Assembly: GCA_016212515.1 (NCBI GenBank)
Contig: JACRFZ010000035.1
Coordinates: forward strand, 1 to 64,000
Length of the DNA: 64,000 bases
From: Candidatus Melainabacteria bacterium
GTDB lineage: Bacteria > Cyanobacteriota > Vampirovibrionia > Obscuribacterales > Obscuribacteraceae
Direction of reading: 5' to 3'
Part shown: positions 1 through 8,588 of the stretch, piece by piece
Layout of the letters: every line of letters begins with the position of its first letter
Position numbering within the stretch: position 1 is the first letter of the stretch
Made by a program: the position numbers and the translations under genes
The notes under the pieces: generated by a model
Databases searched by the model: none
The model's input: only the letters and a program-made list of their open reading frames with translations
What the model was told of the DNA's origin: nothing

Positions 1-263
1 AGGTTATTGTTAGACGGTCTCTCTCCAGATTATCAGAACTGGCGCCTTTGCCAGAGCACACCTTTCAAAAGGTGCACCGCTGGCGATATGCTCTCTCTCA
101 GAATGATACAAAGGCAAACTGCAGCTACATTTTTGATGAGCATCTCAATCTAGGTTATTGCGGAGACTGGTTGCACTCCCCCCGCATAGAGGGTGCCTAT
201 CTAAGCGGCAGAGACCTGGCCCGTGCCATTAGCGAAAAACAACTAGGTTCTTCATACGTGTAA
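1..263 (+). CDS. C-terminal end of an FAD-dependent amine oxidase/renalase-like oxidoreductase (partial)
   Basis: The reading frame is open from base 3 to the TAA at 261-263, so the gene begins outside the window. The visible part carries the C-terminal FAD-contacting signature of the flavin amine oxidase/renalase group: a WRYA segment, then LGYCGDWL, then PRIEGAYLSGRDLARAI. The GDW and EGAxxSG residues close the FAD-binding domain in this family. The substrate cannot be judged from the tail alone. The next gene on the same strand starts about 270 bases later, so co-transcription is doubtful. Confidence 0.75.
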   Translation, partial: VIVRRSLSRLSELAPLPEHTFQKVHRWRYALSQNDTKANCSYIFDEHLNLGYCGDWLHSPRIEGAYLSGRDLARAISEKQLGSSYV

Positions 264-536
264 ATACAGCTTACGGAAGAACATCCTTTTCCTATACATA
301 TCAATTTAGAATCCCTATTCACATTGCTTCAGGCGCGGCATAGCCGTACAAGACCGCCATATCCATATCGCTTTCAGCCATGGATTGGACTTGGCCTGGT
401 TCAAGTTATCGGGGTGGGGTCAGAACAAGCCCAAGCAGTAACCTATGTATACTCCATGCTACTTTCACTCACTCCTGCTAAACTGGTGCTCCGCTAAAGT
501 AAACTCCACCGCCAATTCAAAATCAGGCCCCTCAGC

Positions 537-1490
537 ATGCCTACTTCAAACATCCAAGCCTCCTTTGAGATTCCCGGCACACTCTCTTTCCAGCGCCATG
601 GCGCCCTGGAAAAAGCAGTAATAACCACCGACAGTTGCGTCGGCGAAGTCTTCCTGCAGGGTGCGCATATTACGCACTGGCAACCCCACGGCGAAGAACC
701 GCTGCTCTTCCTCAGCGAAAACTCCGCCTTCCTTCCAGGCAAGGCAATTCGCGGGGGAATTCCCATTATATTTCCCTGGTTCGGCGCCCGCACGCCCAAT
801 CAACATTCGAGCCGCACTGACGGACCAGCCCACGGCTTTGCCCGCACCCAAACCTGGCAGGTTACAGGCGCCACCGCCAGTGGTGAGAATCTGGTGCTTG
901 CCTTTCAGCTTTTACCAAATGATGAAAGCGCCGCTCTCGGCTTCGAAAATTTCTCGCTGAATTATGAAGTGAGCATGGGCAAGACTCTAGAGTTAAAGCT
1001 CACCTGCACAAATACGGGACAAACCTCCCAGCACATAGACCGGGAAGCCGGACCAATATTGTTTGAAGAAGCGCTGCATACATATTTTGCCGCTTCCGAT
1101 ATCGATAACGTAAGCGTCTCCGGTCTTGCCAATACCGAGTACCTCGACAAGACAGACGGCATGAAACGCAAGCGGCAGGAAGAGAAACTGCTCAAATTGA
1201 GCGGTGAAACCGATCGTCCCTATCTGAACACCAGTGCCACGGTAACGCTGTTGGACCAGGGCTTCCAGCGCCGCATCAAGATAGAAAAGGAACAGTCTCT
1301 CACTACGGTTGTCTGGAACCCCGGGGAAACTTTAGCAGGGAAAATGGCTGACATGCAGGCGAACGGCTTTAGAAGGTTTATCTGCGTAGAAAGTGCCAAC
1401 GCCATGGAAAATGCCGTAGTTCTTCAGGCCGGAGAAAGTCACTGCCTGTCGGTGAAGATTTCGGTGGAACGCTTTCAACAGAAAGACTAA
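537..1490 (+). CDS. D-hexose-6-phosphate mutarotase (glucose-6-phosphate 1-epimerase, YeaD family)
   Basis: 317 residues, the usual length for the family, which interconverts the alpha and beta anomers of hexose 6-phosphates in the cytoplasm. The galactose-mutarotase fold is recognisable from GAHITHWQPHGEEPLLFLS near residue 40, the phosphate-binding segment GGIPIIFPWFG, the catalytic-His segment GPAHGFAR near residue 100, a second His in ALHTYF, and the late Glu region VVWNPGE followed by RFICVESANA. No membrane segment or signal peptide is visible. It stands alone between the truncated oxidoreductase and the calpain-like gene. Confidence in the family is high; the exact sugar is not determined. 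Confidence 0.88.
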   Translation: MPTSNIQASFEIPGTLSFQRHGALEKAVITTDSCVGEVFLQGAHITHWQPHGEEPLLFLSENSAFLPGKAIRGGIPIIFPWFGARTPNQHSSRTDGPAHGFARTQTWQVTGATASGENLVLAFQLLPNDESAALGFENFSLNYEVSMGKTLELKLTCTNTGQTSQHIDREAGPILFEEALHTYFAASDIDNVSVSGLANTEYLDKTDGMKRKRQEEKLLKLSGETDRPYLNTSATVTLLDQGFQRRIKIEKEQSLTTVVWNPGETLAGKMADMQANGFRRFICVESANAMENAVVLQAGESHCLSVKISVERFQQKD

Positions 1491-1637
1491 CCAAATAAAT
1501 CCAGTTCGATTAAATACCTGATTCTCTTTACCTGAACAAGAGCCGAATCGGAAGGGCGTTTCCTGCACCAGGCCAATTGTTCGTATTTTGTCACGCCCCT
1601 ACGGCTAAATTCGGTTCAATTTACCAGGGGACCATTT

Positions 1638-3161
1638 ATGGACGGCAAGCACAACCAGGTAATCGAACCGCATCGAGAGATGAATGACAAACCCGGGGAG
1701 CAAAACAAGCTCTCCCATGAATCCGTAGGCACCCTCACCAGTGAAGGACAAAGGCAAGTTCTAGCGGATATGCGCGGCAATATGACAAAAGCCCAGGAAC
1801 ATCTACCGTCCTTCACAATATTCGATGATGAAAAGCCTGTCCAACCGGCACGTCCATTAAGCGAGCTGCATTTCGGCAAAGCCGCTCTTAGTATTTTCGA
1901 CAAACTCGACACCGACAAAAACGGCGCCCTCAAGAATGATGAAATTATAGCCGCCGTTCAAGATCCTTCCTACAAAGGGCTGGAAGCACAAGTTGTAGCC
2001 GGTCTTTACCGGGGTTCGCGCAGCGACGACACCCTGCAAAATTACCACAAAGATGCGACCTTGCTTGAAACAGAAAACGGACACGGAATCTCCAAGAAAG
2101 ATCTGGAAGCTTATGAAACAAGCATTGTCTATCCGGCTGAGTCCCATAAAGCCTGGGGTCTCTCCGACAAACTGCTGGGCAAATACTCCGGCGGCGATGA
2201 TTCACTCAGTAAAGAAGACCTCTCAATAGCACTTAAATCAGGCACTCTTCCTCAAAGAGAAAGGGAGGCGCTGACATTTCTAGAGAGCAATTACGAGAAG
2301 ATAGATCGCGATAAGGGCGGCATAACAAAAGAAGATATCGTCAAAAACAGAGAGCAGGCTACCATAGACCAGAGTCAAAGTTCAGCCACATCGGCGGTCG
2401 AAAGCGCTCTGGATAAGGCATTTACAGAGTTGACAGATAAGTCTGGCGACAAACTCTATGCTCATCCGGAAAACGCCCTGGAAGACATAAGAAACCCTGA
2501 GAGTATTAGACAAGCAGGCGACAACTGCTTTTTCGTAGCGACCACTCTGGCTGTAGCCCAGCAAAATCCTGAAATTATCAAAGACATGATTCGGGACAAC
2601 CAAGATGGAACCTACACGGTAACCTTCCCGGGAGACCGTGACAATCCAATCACAATCAAAGCGCCAACCGACACTGAAAAAGCCCTGTTCCACGAAAGCA
2701 GCAGCGCCGGCGGCTGGGGCGCCGTTCTTGAGAAGGCTTATGGAGCCTGGAGCCTGGAGAGTCCTGAACGCAGACAAGTACGCGATTGGTTTGTTTCTCG
2801 CGATCTGCCCAGTGAGGGTGCTTACGGAGGCGAATCTTTAGTGGGCGGAGCCCTGAAGTTCCTCACCGGCAAAGACATAGATCGCGACTATCTGGCCCTC
2901 TCAAGCGAAGTGGAAGTAAGGGAAAAACTCAATTCCGCCCTCAACGGAGAAAAGCACGAGCCCGTTCTCTTCACTAGAATCAAACCGGCTCATGTTCTGG
3001 CGGTCTCGTCCTTTGATCCGGCCGGTGCAGAGGGCGGCACTATAAGTTACATTGACCCTCTCGGGGGTCAGTTGGAGAGCATGAGCGTCAAAGATCTGCT
3101 CGGCACCAACAAAGCAGAAAGAGAGTACAACTGGATAGTCTACGGAAAGGCATCGGACTGA
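1638..3161 (+). CDS. EF-hand protein with a C-terminal calpain-like (C2) cysteine protease domain
   Basis: 507 residues, preceded by an AGGGGAC ribosome binding site 7 bases before the ATG. A textbook EF-hand loop lies at residues 91-102 (DTDKNGALKNDE); further EF-like loops occur in GGDDSLSKEDL and DRDKGGITKED. The C-terminal half resembles calpain-type papain-fold peptidases: QAGDNCFFVA places the candidate nucleophile Cys297 with an oxyanion Gln at 292, GGWGAVLEKAYGAW matches the conserved WPALLEKAYAK-like helix, His452 lies in PAHVLAV, and Asp473 in YIDPLGG occupies the position of the usual Asn. No signal peptide is seen. The layout suggests a calcium-responsive protease (inference). It could also be an effector-type protease, but no immunity-like neighbour is evident. 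Confidence 0.75.
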   Translation: MDGKHNQVIEPHREMNDKPGEQNKLSHESVGTLTSEGQRQVLADMRGNMTKAQEHLPSFTIFDDEKPVQPARPLSELHFGKAALSIFDKLDTDKNGALKNDEIIAAVQDPSYKGLEAQVVAGLYRGSRSDDTLQNYHKDATLLETENGHGISKKDLEAYETSIVYPAESHKAWGLSDKLLGKYSGGDDSLSKEDLSIALKSGTLPQREREALTFLESNYEKIDRDKGGITKEDIVKNREQATIDQSQSSATSAVESALDKAFTELTDKSGDKLYAHPENALEDIRNPESIRQAGDNCFFVATTLAVAQQNPEIIKDMIRDNQDGTYTVTFPGDRDNPITIKAPTDTEKALFHESSSAGGWGAVLEKAYGAWSLESPERRQVRDWFVSRDLPSEGAYGGESLVGGALKFLTGKDIDRDYLALSSEVEVREKLNSALNGEKHEPVLFTRIKPAHVLAVSSFDPAGAEGGTISYIDPLGGQLESMSVKDLLGTNKAEREYNWIVYGKASD

Positions 3162-3185
3162 AGGAATAGGTCTGGAACGCAAGCC

Positions 3186-3539
3186 TTATTCTTTGGCTTT
3201 AATATCATTCCAGAGAGCTTGCTCATCGTAACTGTCGTCGGCTTCAGTAGCGACGGTAAATTCTTTGATGGTGGCATTGCGCCTGTTGCGGTCAAGGTTT
3301 TTCATGCCCGGGTCTAAATCGTAAAGACGATAGAGCGGGTCAAGGGAAGACTTCATTATGGCCAGGATATTACTAACTTCCGAACCAATTAGATTAAAGG
3401 CCGCTTTGGCCTGGGGCGTGCTGGCGTGAGTGTCTATATCGTCGGCCAGGCGAACAAGCCGGTCCGTCTCCTTGACTAGCTTGGTGAGAAGCTGCAATAC
3501 GGAGATATCTTTAGTGTTGTTTGAAGAGTCTGTAGACAT
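3186..3539 (-). CDS. Small helical hypothetical protein
   Basis: 117 residues, mostly helical and charged, with no membrane segment or signal peptide. I recognise no domain. The N-terminal two thirds is heptad-like (LLTKLVKETDRLVRLADDI) and could form a coiled coil or helical bundle; the C-terminus is acidic. It lies tail to tail with the calpain-like gene, 24 bases away, and a TCTTTGGC-rich gap separates the two stops. Its start at 3539 is followed upstream by a GGAGGCGG ribosome binding site on the minus strand (3542-3550), which supports real translation. Confidence 0.6.
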   Translation of the reverse strand: MSTDSSNNTKDISVLQLLTKLVKETDRLVRLADDIDTHASTPQAKAAFNLIGSEVSNILAIMKSSLDPLYRLYDLDPGMKNLDRNRRNATIKEFTVATEADDSYDEQALWNDIKAKE

Positions 3540-3647
3540 TTTCCGCCTCCTCCACTATTTATACCGCGACTGAGCTTCAGCATGGGAGCAATAGTCTAAA
3601 ATCATGGCAAATACTAAACACCTTTCCTCCGGTAGCTAAGAAACTCG

Positions 3648-4607
3648 ATGCCCCTTCTTGAAATCCAAAACCTGGCCACAACCTTTCCCACCGAAACCGG
3701 CGAAGCAAGGGCCGTAGACGATGTGACACTTTCCGTGGACAAGGGCAAAGTGCTTGGCATCGTTGGTGAAAGCGGCTGCGGCAAATCCATCACCTCCCTT
3801 TCAATATTAAGATTGGTCCCGCCGCCCGGTCGAATTGCCTCAGGCAAAATCTTGCTCGACGGGGTCGACCTTTTGAGCTTGCCGGAATCGCAAATGCGCG
3901 CCGTCAGAGGCAATCGCATCGCCTTGATCCCGCAAGATCCCATGACTTCATTGAATCCGGTCTACAAAATAGGCGATCAGATCATGGAAGCGATTGAGCT
4001 TCACCAGAAGCTTTCCCGCAAGGAAGCTCGCCAGAAAGCCATTGAAGCCCTTGAAAGTGTGCGTATTCCGGAGGCCAAAAACCGGGTTGATGACTATCCC
4101 CACCAGTTTTCAGGGGGTATGCGCCAGAGAGTTATGATTGCCATGGCTCTGGCCTGCGAGCCTGAACTCCTGATTGCCGACGAACCAACCACTGCGCTCG
4201 ACGTGACAGTGCAAGCCCAGATTCTTGATCTTTTGCGAGAGATTCAGAAAGAACGAGGTACGGCTGTAGTTTTGATCACTCACGACCTGGGCGTTGTGGC
4301 CGAGATGTGCGATACGGTGGCGGTCATGTACGCCGGCTCGGTAGTAGAGTATGCGCCGGTGCAGGAACTCTTCAAAAACCCCAGGCATCCCTATACCCTC
4401 GGTCTTCTCAATAGTATTCCCAGACAGGGCTCCAAGCGCCTTTCACCTATCGATGGTCAACCACCAAGTTTGACGGCGCTGCCCAGAGGCTGTCGCTTCG
4501 CCGACCGCTGCGGGTTAAGGGAAGCCCGCTGTGAAGAAAGCATTCCCACCCTGGAAGAAAAGTCGCATGGTCATGTGGTGCGCTGCTTCCTGGTGCCAAA
4601 AGAATGA
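3648..4607 (+). CDS. Oligopeptide/dipeptide ABC transporter ATP-binding protein (OppD/DppD family)
   Basis: 319 residues, full length for OppD/DppD. Walker A is GESGCGKS near residue 40, the Q-loop lies in [13 protein letters not shown], the ABC signature is FSGGMRQRV, Walker B is [13 protein letters not shown] and the switch His is in LITHDLG. The C-terminal oligopeptide-transporter extension is present, with the cysteine-bearing [15 protein letters not shown] segment that in some homologues binds an iron-sulfur cluster. It would energise peptide or nickel uptake at the inner face of the membrane. No permease or binding protein is adjacent; the only Opp-type permeases in the window lie 25 kb away at 28809-30711, and no OppF is seen. 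Confidence 0.9.
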   Translation: MPLLEIQNLATTFPTETGEARAVDDVTLSVDKGKVLGIVGESGCGKSITSLSILRLVPPPGRIASGKILLDGVDLLSLPESQMRAVRGNRIALIPQDPMTSLNPVYKIGDQIMEAIELHQKLSRKEARQKAIEALESVRIPEAKNRVDDYPHQFSGGMRQRVMIAMALACEPELLIADEPTTALDVTVQAQILDLLREIQKERGTAVVLITHDLGVVAEMCDTVAVMYAGSVVEYAPVQELFKNPRHPYTLGLLNSIPRQGSKRLSPIDGQPPSLTALPRGCRFADRCGLREARCEESIPTLEEKSHGHVVRCFLVPKE

Positions 4608-4667
4608 CAATCGCCGGCAGAAACCGGGGCAAGCATCAATTTATCGAAACCAAAGAAAGGTAAGCCA

Positions 4668-6344
4668 ATGGTAATTAGCAATCTGAGAGTGCCCACCACA
4701 AAACAGATTAGAGCCCTGGAAAGTGCCTGGATCAAAAGCGTAGAGGAGACGGCAGCAACTAACTGGGGACAGGTACTGATGGAAGTAGCCGGGCGAGCCG
4801 CTTCCCATTGTGCCCTTTCCATCTGGAATGAAAACCCCGGGCACGTGGCAATTTTTGCCGGCACTGGCAATAACGGCGGCGACGGCATGGTTGTGGCCCG
4901 TTATCTCAATCTCTGGGGCATACCGGCCAGCGTTTTCATAGTTGGTGAAGGGGAAATGACCACGGCGGAAGCACGCACCAATAAGAAGCTTCTGGAGAGA
5001 TTGGATATCGAAATTGTGCAACTCTCCGGTCAAGAAGATCTGGAAGATGCCCTTGAATCAATCGCTTCAGGAGCCACGGTAATTGTAGACGCTATTTTTG
5101 GCACCGGTCTGACCAGAGATGTCGGCGGCATTCACCGCATCGTAATCGATGCCATTAATAACAGTGCCCGCCCTGTTCTATCTATAGATATCCCTTCCGG
5201 CATCAACTCCGACAATGGTCAGATCATGGCGGCGGCGGTAAGAGCAGATCAAACCGTCACTTTCGGCTATCTGAAAGCCGGTTTGCTCACCTTTCCGGGC
5301 GCCGAATATGCCGGTCAGCTCAGCCTCGTGGACATCGGTCTGCCCGACTTCAGCGAAACCTTCGTGCAACAGCTCAATCTGGAGAAGGACAGCGCCGACA
5401 ACGGCTCTCAAATCTGGCTCACTACCTGCGGTGCGGTGCAGGGCATTATGCCTTTTCGACCCACCAACAGTCACAAAGGAACCTTTGGGCAATTGCTCAC
5501 AATCGCCGGTTCGCTGGGGATGAGCGGTGCCGGTGTGATGGCGGCGGCGAGCGCACTAAAGATCGGCGCCGGTCTCTCTTATTTGAGCACGGCCCGCTCT
5601 CTCATCGTCGGGCTGCCCACCCATGAAATCGTATACAAGCCGCTTTCTGAAACCACTGCCCAGTCCATCAGCCAGGAGGCTGTAGCCGAGGTCTTGCCTC
5701 TCATAGACGGCGTGCAAGCAGTTGTTCTTGGCCCCGGTTTAAGCCAGAATCACGACACGGTCAGCTTTGTTTTAAGCCTCATCGACATAATTTCCAAGCC
5801 CTGTGTCATTGATGCCGACGGTCTGAACGCCCTCGCGCAAAATCCGGAGGTCCTGCTTGGACAAGCGCCGCGCCGCTTCGTCCTCACCCCTCATCCCAGA
5901 GAACTGAGCCGCCTCACCGGCCAGTCGGTAGAGGTTATACAGAGCGACCGCATCGGCGCCGCTCTGGCCGCTGCAAGAAAGTTCGGTTCGGTAGTAGTTT
6001 TGAAAGGGCATTATTCCGTGATTGCCTCCCCGACCGGACAAGTCTTCATCAATCCCACGGGCAATTCCGGCATGGCTACGGCCGGAGCCGGCGATGTTCT
6101 TTCAGGCATGATCGGCGGTCTCATGGCCCAGGGTCTGCCGCCCTTCGACGCAGCGGTGGCGGGAGTCTACCTGCACGGCAAAGCCGGCGACCTGGCCGCC
6201 AATCGGCCGGAACTGGCCGGAGCCCAGGCTTCACTGGTGGCCACCGACATCCTGGCCCATATTCCCTTTGCTCTGGCAAGCTTACAGGCCGGCGATGTAT
6301 CCTATTTGGAAGAACGACTCTTGCAATCCGTCTCCAGTTTATAG
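4668..6344 (+). CDS. nnr: Bifunctional NAD(P)H-hydrate repair enzyme (NAD(P)HX epimerase and ADP-dependent dehydratase)
   Basis: 558 residues in two domains, as usual for the fused bacterial enzyme. Residues about 1-230 are the YjeF_N epimerase, with GTGNNGGDGMVVARYL binding the nicotinamide nucleotide phosphate and an IVDAIFGTGL segment. Residues about 255-550 are the ribokinase-like dehydratase, with VLGPGLS, VIDADGLNAL, LTPHPREL and the nucleotide-binding GNSGMATAGAGDVLSGMI. Together they convert damaged R- and S-NAD(P)HX back to NAD(P)H. An AAAGGTAAG ribosome binding site precedes the ATG. The following TPR gene starts 10 bases after the stop, suggesting co-transcription. Confidence 0.95.
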   Translation: MVISNLRVPTTKQIRALESAWIKSVEETAATNWGQVLMEVAGRAASHCALSIWNENPGHVAIFAGTGNNGGDGMVVARYLNLWGIPASVFIVGEGEMTTAEARTNKKLLERLDIEIVQLSGQEDLEDALESIASGATVIVDAIFGTGLTRDVGGIHRIVIDAINNSARPVLSIDIPSGINSDNGQIMAAAVRADQTVTFGYLKAGLLTFPGAEYAGQLSLVDIGLPDFSETFVQQLNLEKDSADNGSQIWLTTCGAVQGIMPFRPTNSHKGTFGQLLTIAGSLGMSGAGVMAAASALKIGAGLSYLSTARSLIVGLPTHEIVYKPLSETTAQSISQEAVAEVLPLIDGVQAVVLGPGLSQNHDTVSFVLSLIDIISKPCVIDADGLNALAQNPEVLLGQAPRRFVLTPHPRELSRLTGQSVEVIQSDRIGAALAAARKFGSVVVLKGHYSVIASPTGQVFINPTGNSGMATAGAGDVLSGMIGGLMAQGLPPFDAAVAGVYLHGKAGDLAANRPELAGAQASLVATDILAHIPFALASLQAGDVSYLEERLLQSVSSL

Positions 6345-6354
6345 ACTGAGTAAC

Positions 6355-7647
6355 TTGAAAGCGCCGCCCATTCACATTTATGAAAAGCGCCGGAAACCCC
6401 GAAGACAGTGGTTGCCGAAGCTTGGTTGCGGGCTTCTAATGACCCTAATGCCCACCGCGGTTTTGCTTTTGCAGGGCTGCCAGGCCGGCAGCGAAGGGCA
6501 GGAAGCGCGCAAGGACCGGCAGAGACAGTTCAATGAGGCCGCACACGGAACTGCCGTGCGCCGCTATTTGCGCAACGTGCAGGAACATGTGAAGGCACAG
6601 TGGAAGCCCTCGGAGGAGGAGGCCGGCAAGACCGGCGTCATTTTTTTCAAGATAGACAAAGAAGGCAAGGTCAAAGACCTGAAAGTGAAAGTAAGCACAG
6701 GGGATGCCTTGCTCGACCAGCGCATGCTGAACGCCGTAAAGGAGGCATCGCCTCTGCCAAAGCCTCCCCAAATTCTAGAGAACGAAATCAGCCTCGATTT
6801 CAGCTTCGACATGAGAATACTTTCGTCCACCAGTATCTTCGACGACATCGATGAATTGAAGAGTATGGTGATTAAAGCCACACGCAGCCTGGAAAAGAAT
6901 CCGGACGACACCGCTTCACTGAAACAGCGGGCCCTGGCTTGCCTGGCTATGAGTGACGTGCTTTCAGCCCGCTCTGCCGCGAAAGATCTGACCAGACTGA
7001 TGGAGTTGGAAAGAGAAGATGCTGAACTCTATCTACTTCGCGCCCAGTCCTTCAAATTATTGAGAGAGAAAGCCAATTTTCTATCCGATGCGCGCAAAGC
7101 GGCTGAACTCAAACCGGAAGTAGAGACCCGCCTCACCCTGGTGGAGGCCCTGAGCGAAAACGGCGATCTGACGGAAGCCCTGGCCAAATGCGAAGAAGCT
7201 CTTACCTTTTCACCTAATGATGCCGATGCCCTCAGTACCAAGGCTTTCTGTCACCTGCAGATGCACGACTACCAGGCGGCCATAGCCGATGCCGAAAGAG
7301 CAATGGCTATCGAACCGGAGCACGGCGCCGCCTATGCCTATCGCGGTGATTGCTACGAAGCCCTGAAACAATATGACAGAGCCCTGAAAGATTACACCAG
7401 AAGCATCAAGTTCAATCCGGACGACGAATATTCTTACCTGCGAAGAGCAAGGCTCTATCTGCAACTGGGCAAATTCGGACCAGCCGTGGTGGATGCCACC
7501 AGCGCCCTGGAAATCGAGCCGGAACTGGCCGAAGCATATTATTACCGCGCCTGCGGCAACAAAGCCCTTGGTCTTGCCGCCCAGGCCCAGAGAGACCGGC
7601 TGAAAGCTTCCAGCCTCGGCTTTAACCAGGCCGAGCCGCTCAAATAG
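6355..7647 (+). CDS. Lipoprotein with a TonB C-terminal-like domain and TPR repeats
   Basis: I place the start at TTG 6355, because it gives a basic N-terminus followed by a hydrophobic stretch and a lipobox (LLLQGC), that is a lipoprotein signal. The longer in-frame ATG at 6268 would overlap nnr and bury this signal. After the lipobox comes a TonB-C-like module (RNVQEHVKAQWKP, then GVIFFKIDKEGKVKDLKV and DQRMLNAVKEASPLPKPP), then about seven TPR units to the end, including YAYRGDCYEALKQYDRALKD. The protein is probably anchored in the envelope and used as a protein-interaction scaffold. TonB-C plus TPR proteins with no ExbBD neighbours are not energy transducers in the classic sense, so its role remains unknown. 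Confidence 0.75.
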   Translation: MKAPPIHIYEKRRKPRRQWLPKLGCGLLMTLMPTAVLLLQGCQAGSEGQEARKDRQRQFNEAAHGTAVRRYLRNVQEHVKAQWKPSEEEAGKTGVIFFKIDKEGKVKDLKVKVSTGDALLDQRMLNAVKEASPLPKPPQILENEISLDFSFDMRILSSTSIFDDIDELKSMVIKATRSLEKNPDDTASLKQRALACLAMSDVLSARSAAKDLTRLMELEREDAELYLLRAQSFKLLREKANFLSDARKAAELKPEVETRLTLVEALSENGDLTEALAKCEEALTFSPNDADALSTKAFCHLQMHDYQAAIADAERAMAIEPEHGAAYAYRGDCYEALKQYDRALKDYTRSIKFNPDDEYSYLRRARLYLQLGKFGPAVVDATSALEIEPELAEAYYYRACGNKALGLAAQAQRDRLKASSLGFNQAEPLK

Positions 7648-7661
7648 CCATCGCTGCCAGC

Positions 7662-8588
7662 CTAACGAGAAAGAGCAGACTCAAGAAAAGTCAACTTACC
7701 ATTCTGGGTATCCAGGCTGACCTGCACCCCTAGAGGCAAGACATGGTCGCCACCCTGACCAAAAGGTAAATTGAAACAAGAGGGCAGAGCCATTTCCACC
7801 AGTCGATCGTAGGCCAACTCTTCAAAGGAAAGCATATTAAATGCACCACGGCTATCGCAGCCTTCAAACATACCAAGACCGAGAGCCGCAACAGCAGAGA
7901 GTTTACCCGAGATATAAAGAGTAGTGAACCAGCGATCAAGGATGTCGTTTCGTTCTCTCACATCATCGAGCAACAGAACCCGACCATCGAGATCCGGTTC
8001 ATATTCGGTGCCGAAAAGTGATACCAGACTGGTGAGATTACCGGCAAGCAACGCGCCCTTCCCAATACCCTCTACAGCCGAGAAGGCAAATTCGGGCAGC
8101 ACCGAGTCTTCTGCCTGCAGCACGTCATAGTCACCGTGGGTGAAGGCACGCTTCACCCTTTCAAATATAATTCTATTTACCACACGATCGGCATTGGGTC
8201 CGTGAAAGGTGACCACACCGGAGCGTTTGTGCAGAGCCATGGTCAGATGACTGGCATCCTCGCAACCAAGAACGATTTTGGGGGAGGCGGCAAATTCGCC
8301 ATAGGGTAGATCGGCCAGCAAGGGCAGGCAACCGTAACCGCCCGTGATGCACCAGACAGCCCGAATGCTCTCATCACGCAGGGCATGGCCCAGGTCATCG
8401 AGCCGCTCACGGTCGGTACCGGCACTGAAGCCATGACTGGCCAATAAGTTTTTGCTAAGCACCGGTGTGAAGCCCATCTCTTTAATGATGGCGGCGCTGC
8501 GTTTGACGACGGACGGTCTGGCCGGTCGGGAAGCCGGAGCAACCAGGGCGATTTTGTCTTTACTTTTTAGAGCTGGGGGCTTTTTCAA
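7662..8588 (-). CDS. S66-family (LD-carboxypeptidase/MccF fold) protein lacking the catalytic triad
   Basis: 308 residues, normal S66 length, with the family core IALVAPAS, WCITGGYGCLPLL, VVTFHGP and GNLTSLVSLFGT all present. The three catalytic positions appear substituted. The family motif GxSD(I/T) reads GCEDAS, putting Glu110 where the Ser nucleophile belongs; the catalytic Glu of LED reads LDD (Asp208); and the GH pair before the final PLG motif reads GQ (Gln278). It overlaps the intact paralogue upstream by 29 bases and is presumably translationally coupled to it. I infer a non-catalytic partner or binding protein for muropeptides or related peptides. The alignment was made by eye, and His282, four residues after Gln278, could compensate. 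Confidence 0.8.
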   Translation of the reverse strand: MKKPPALKSKDKIALVAPASRPARPSVVKRSAAIIKEMGFTPVLSKNLLASHGFSAGTDRERLDDLGHALRDESIRAVWCITGGYGCLPLLADLPYGEFAASPKIVLGCEDASHLTMALHKRSGVVTFHGPNADRVVNRIIFERVKRAFTHGDYDVLQAEDSVLPEFAFSAVEGIGKGALLAGNLTSLVSLFGTEYEPDLDGRVLLLDDVRERNDILDRWFTTLYISGKLSAVAALGLGMFEGCDSRGAFNMLSFEELAYDRLVEMALPSCFNLPFGQGGDHVLPLGVQVSLDTQNGKLTFLESALSR

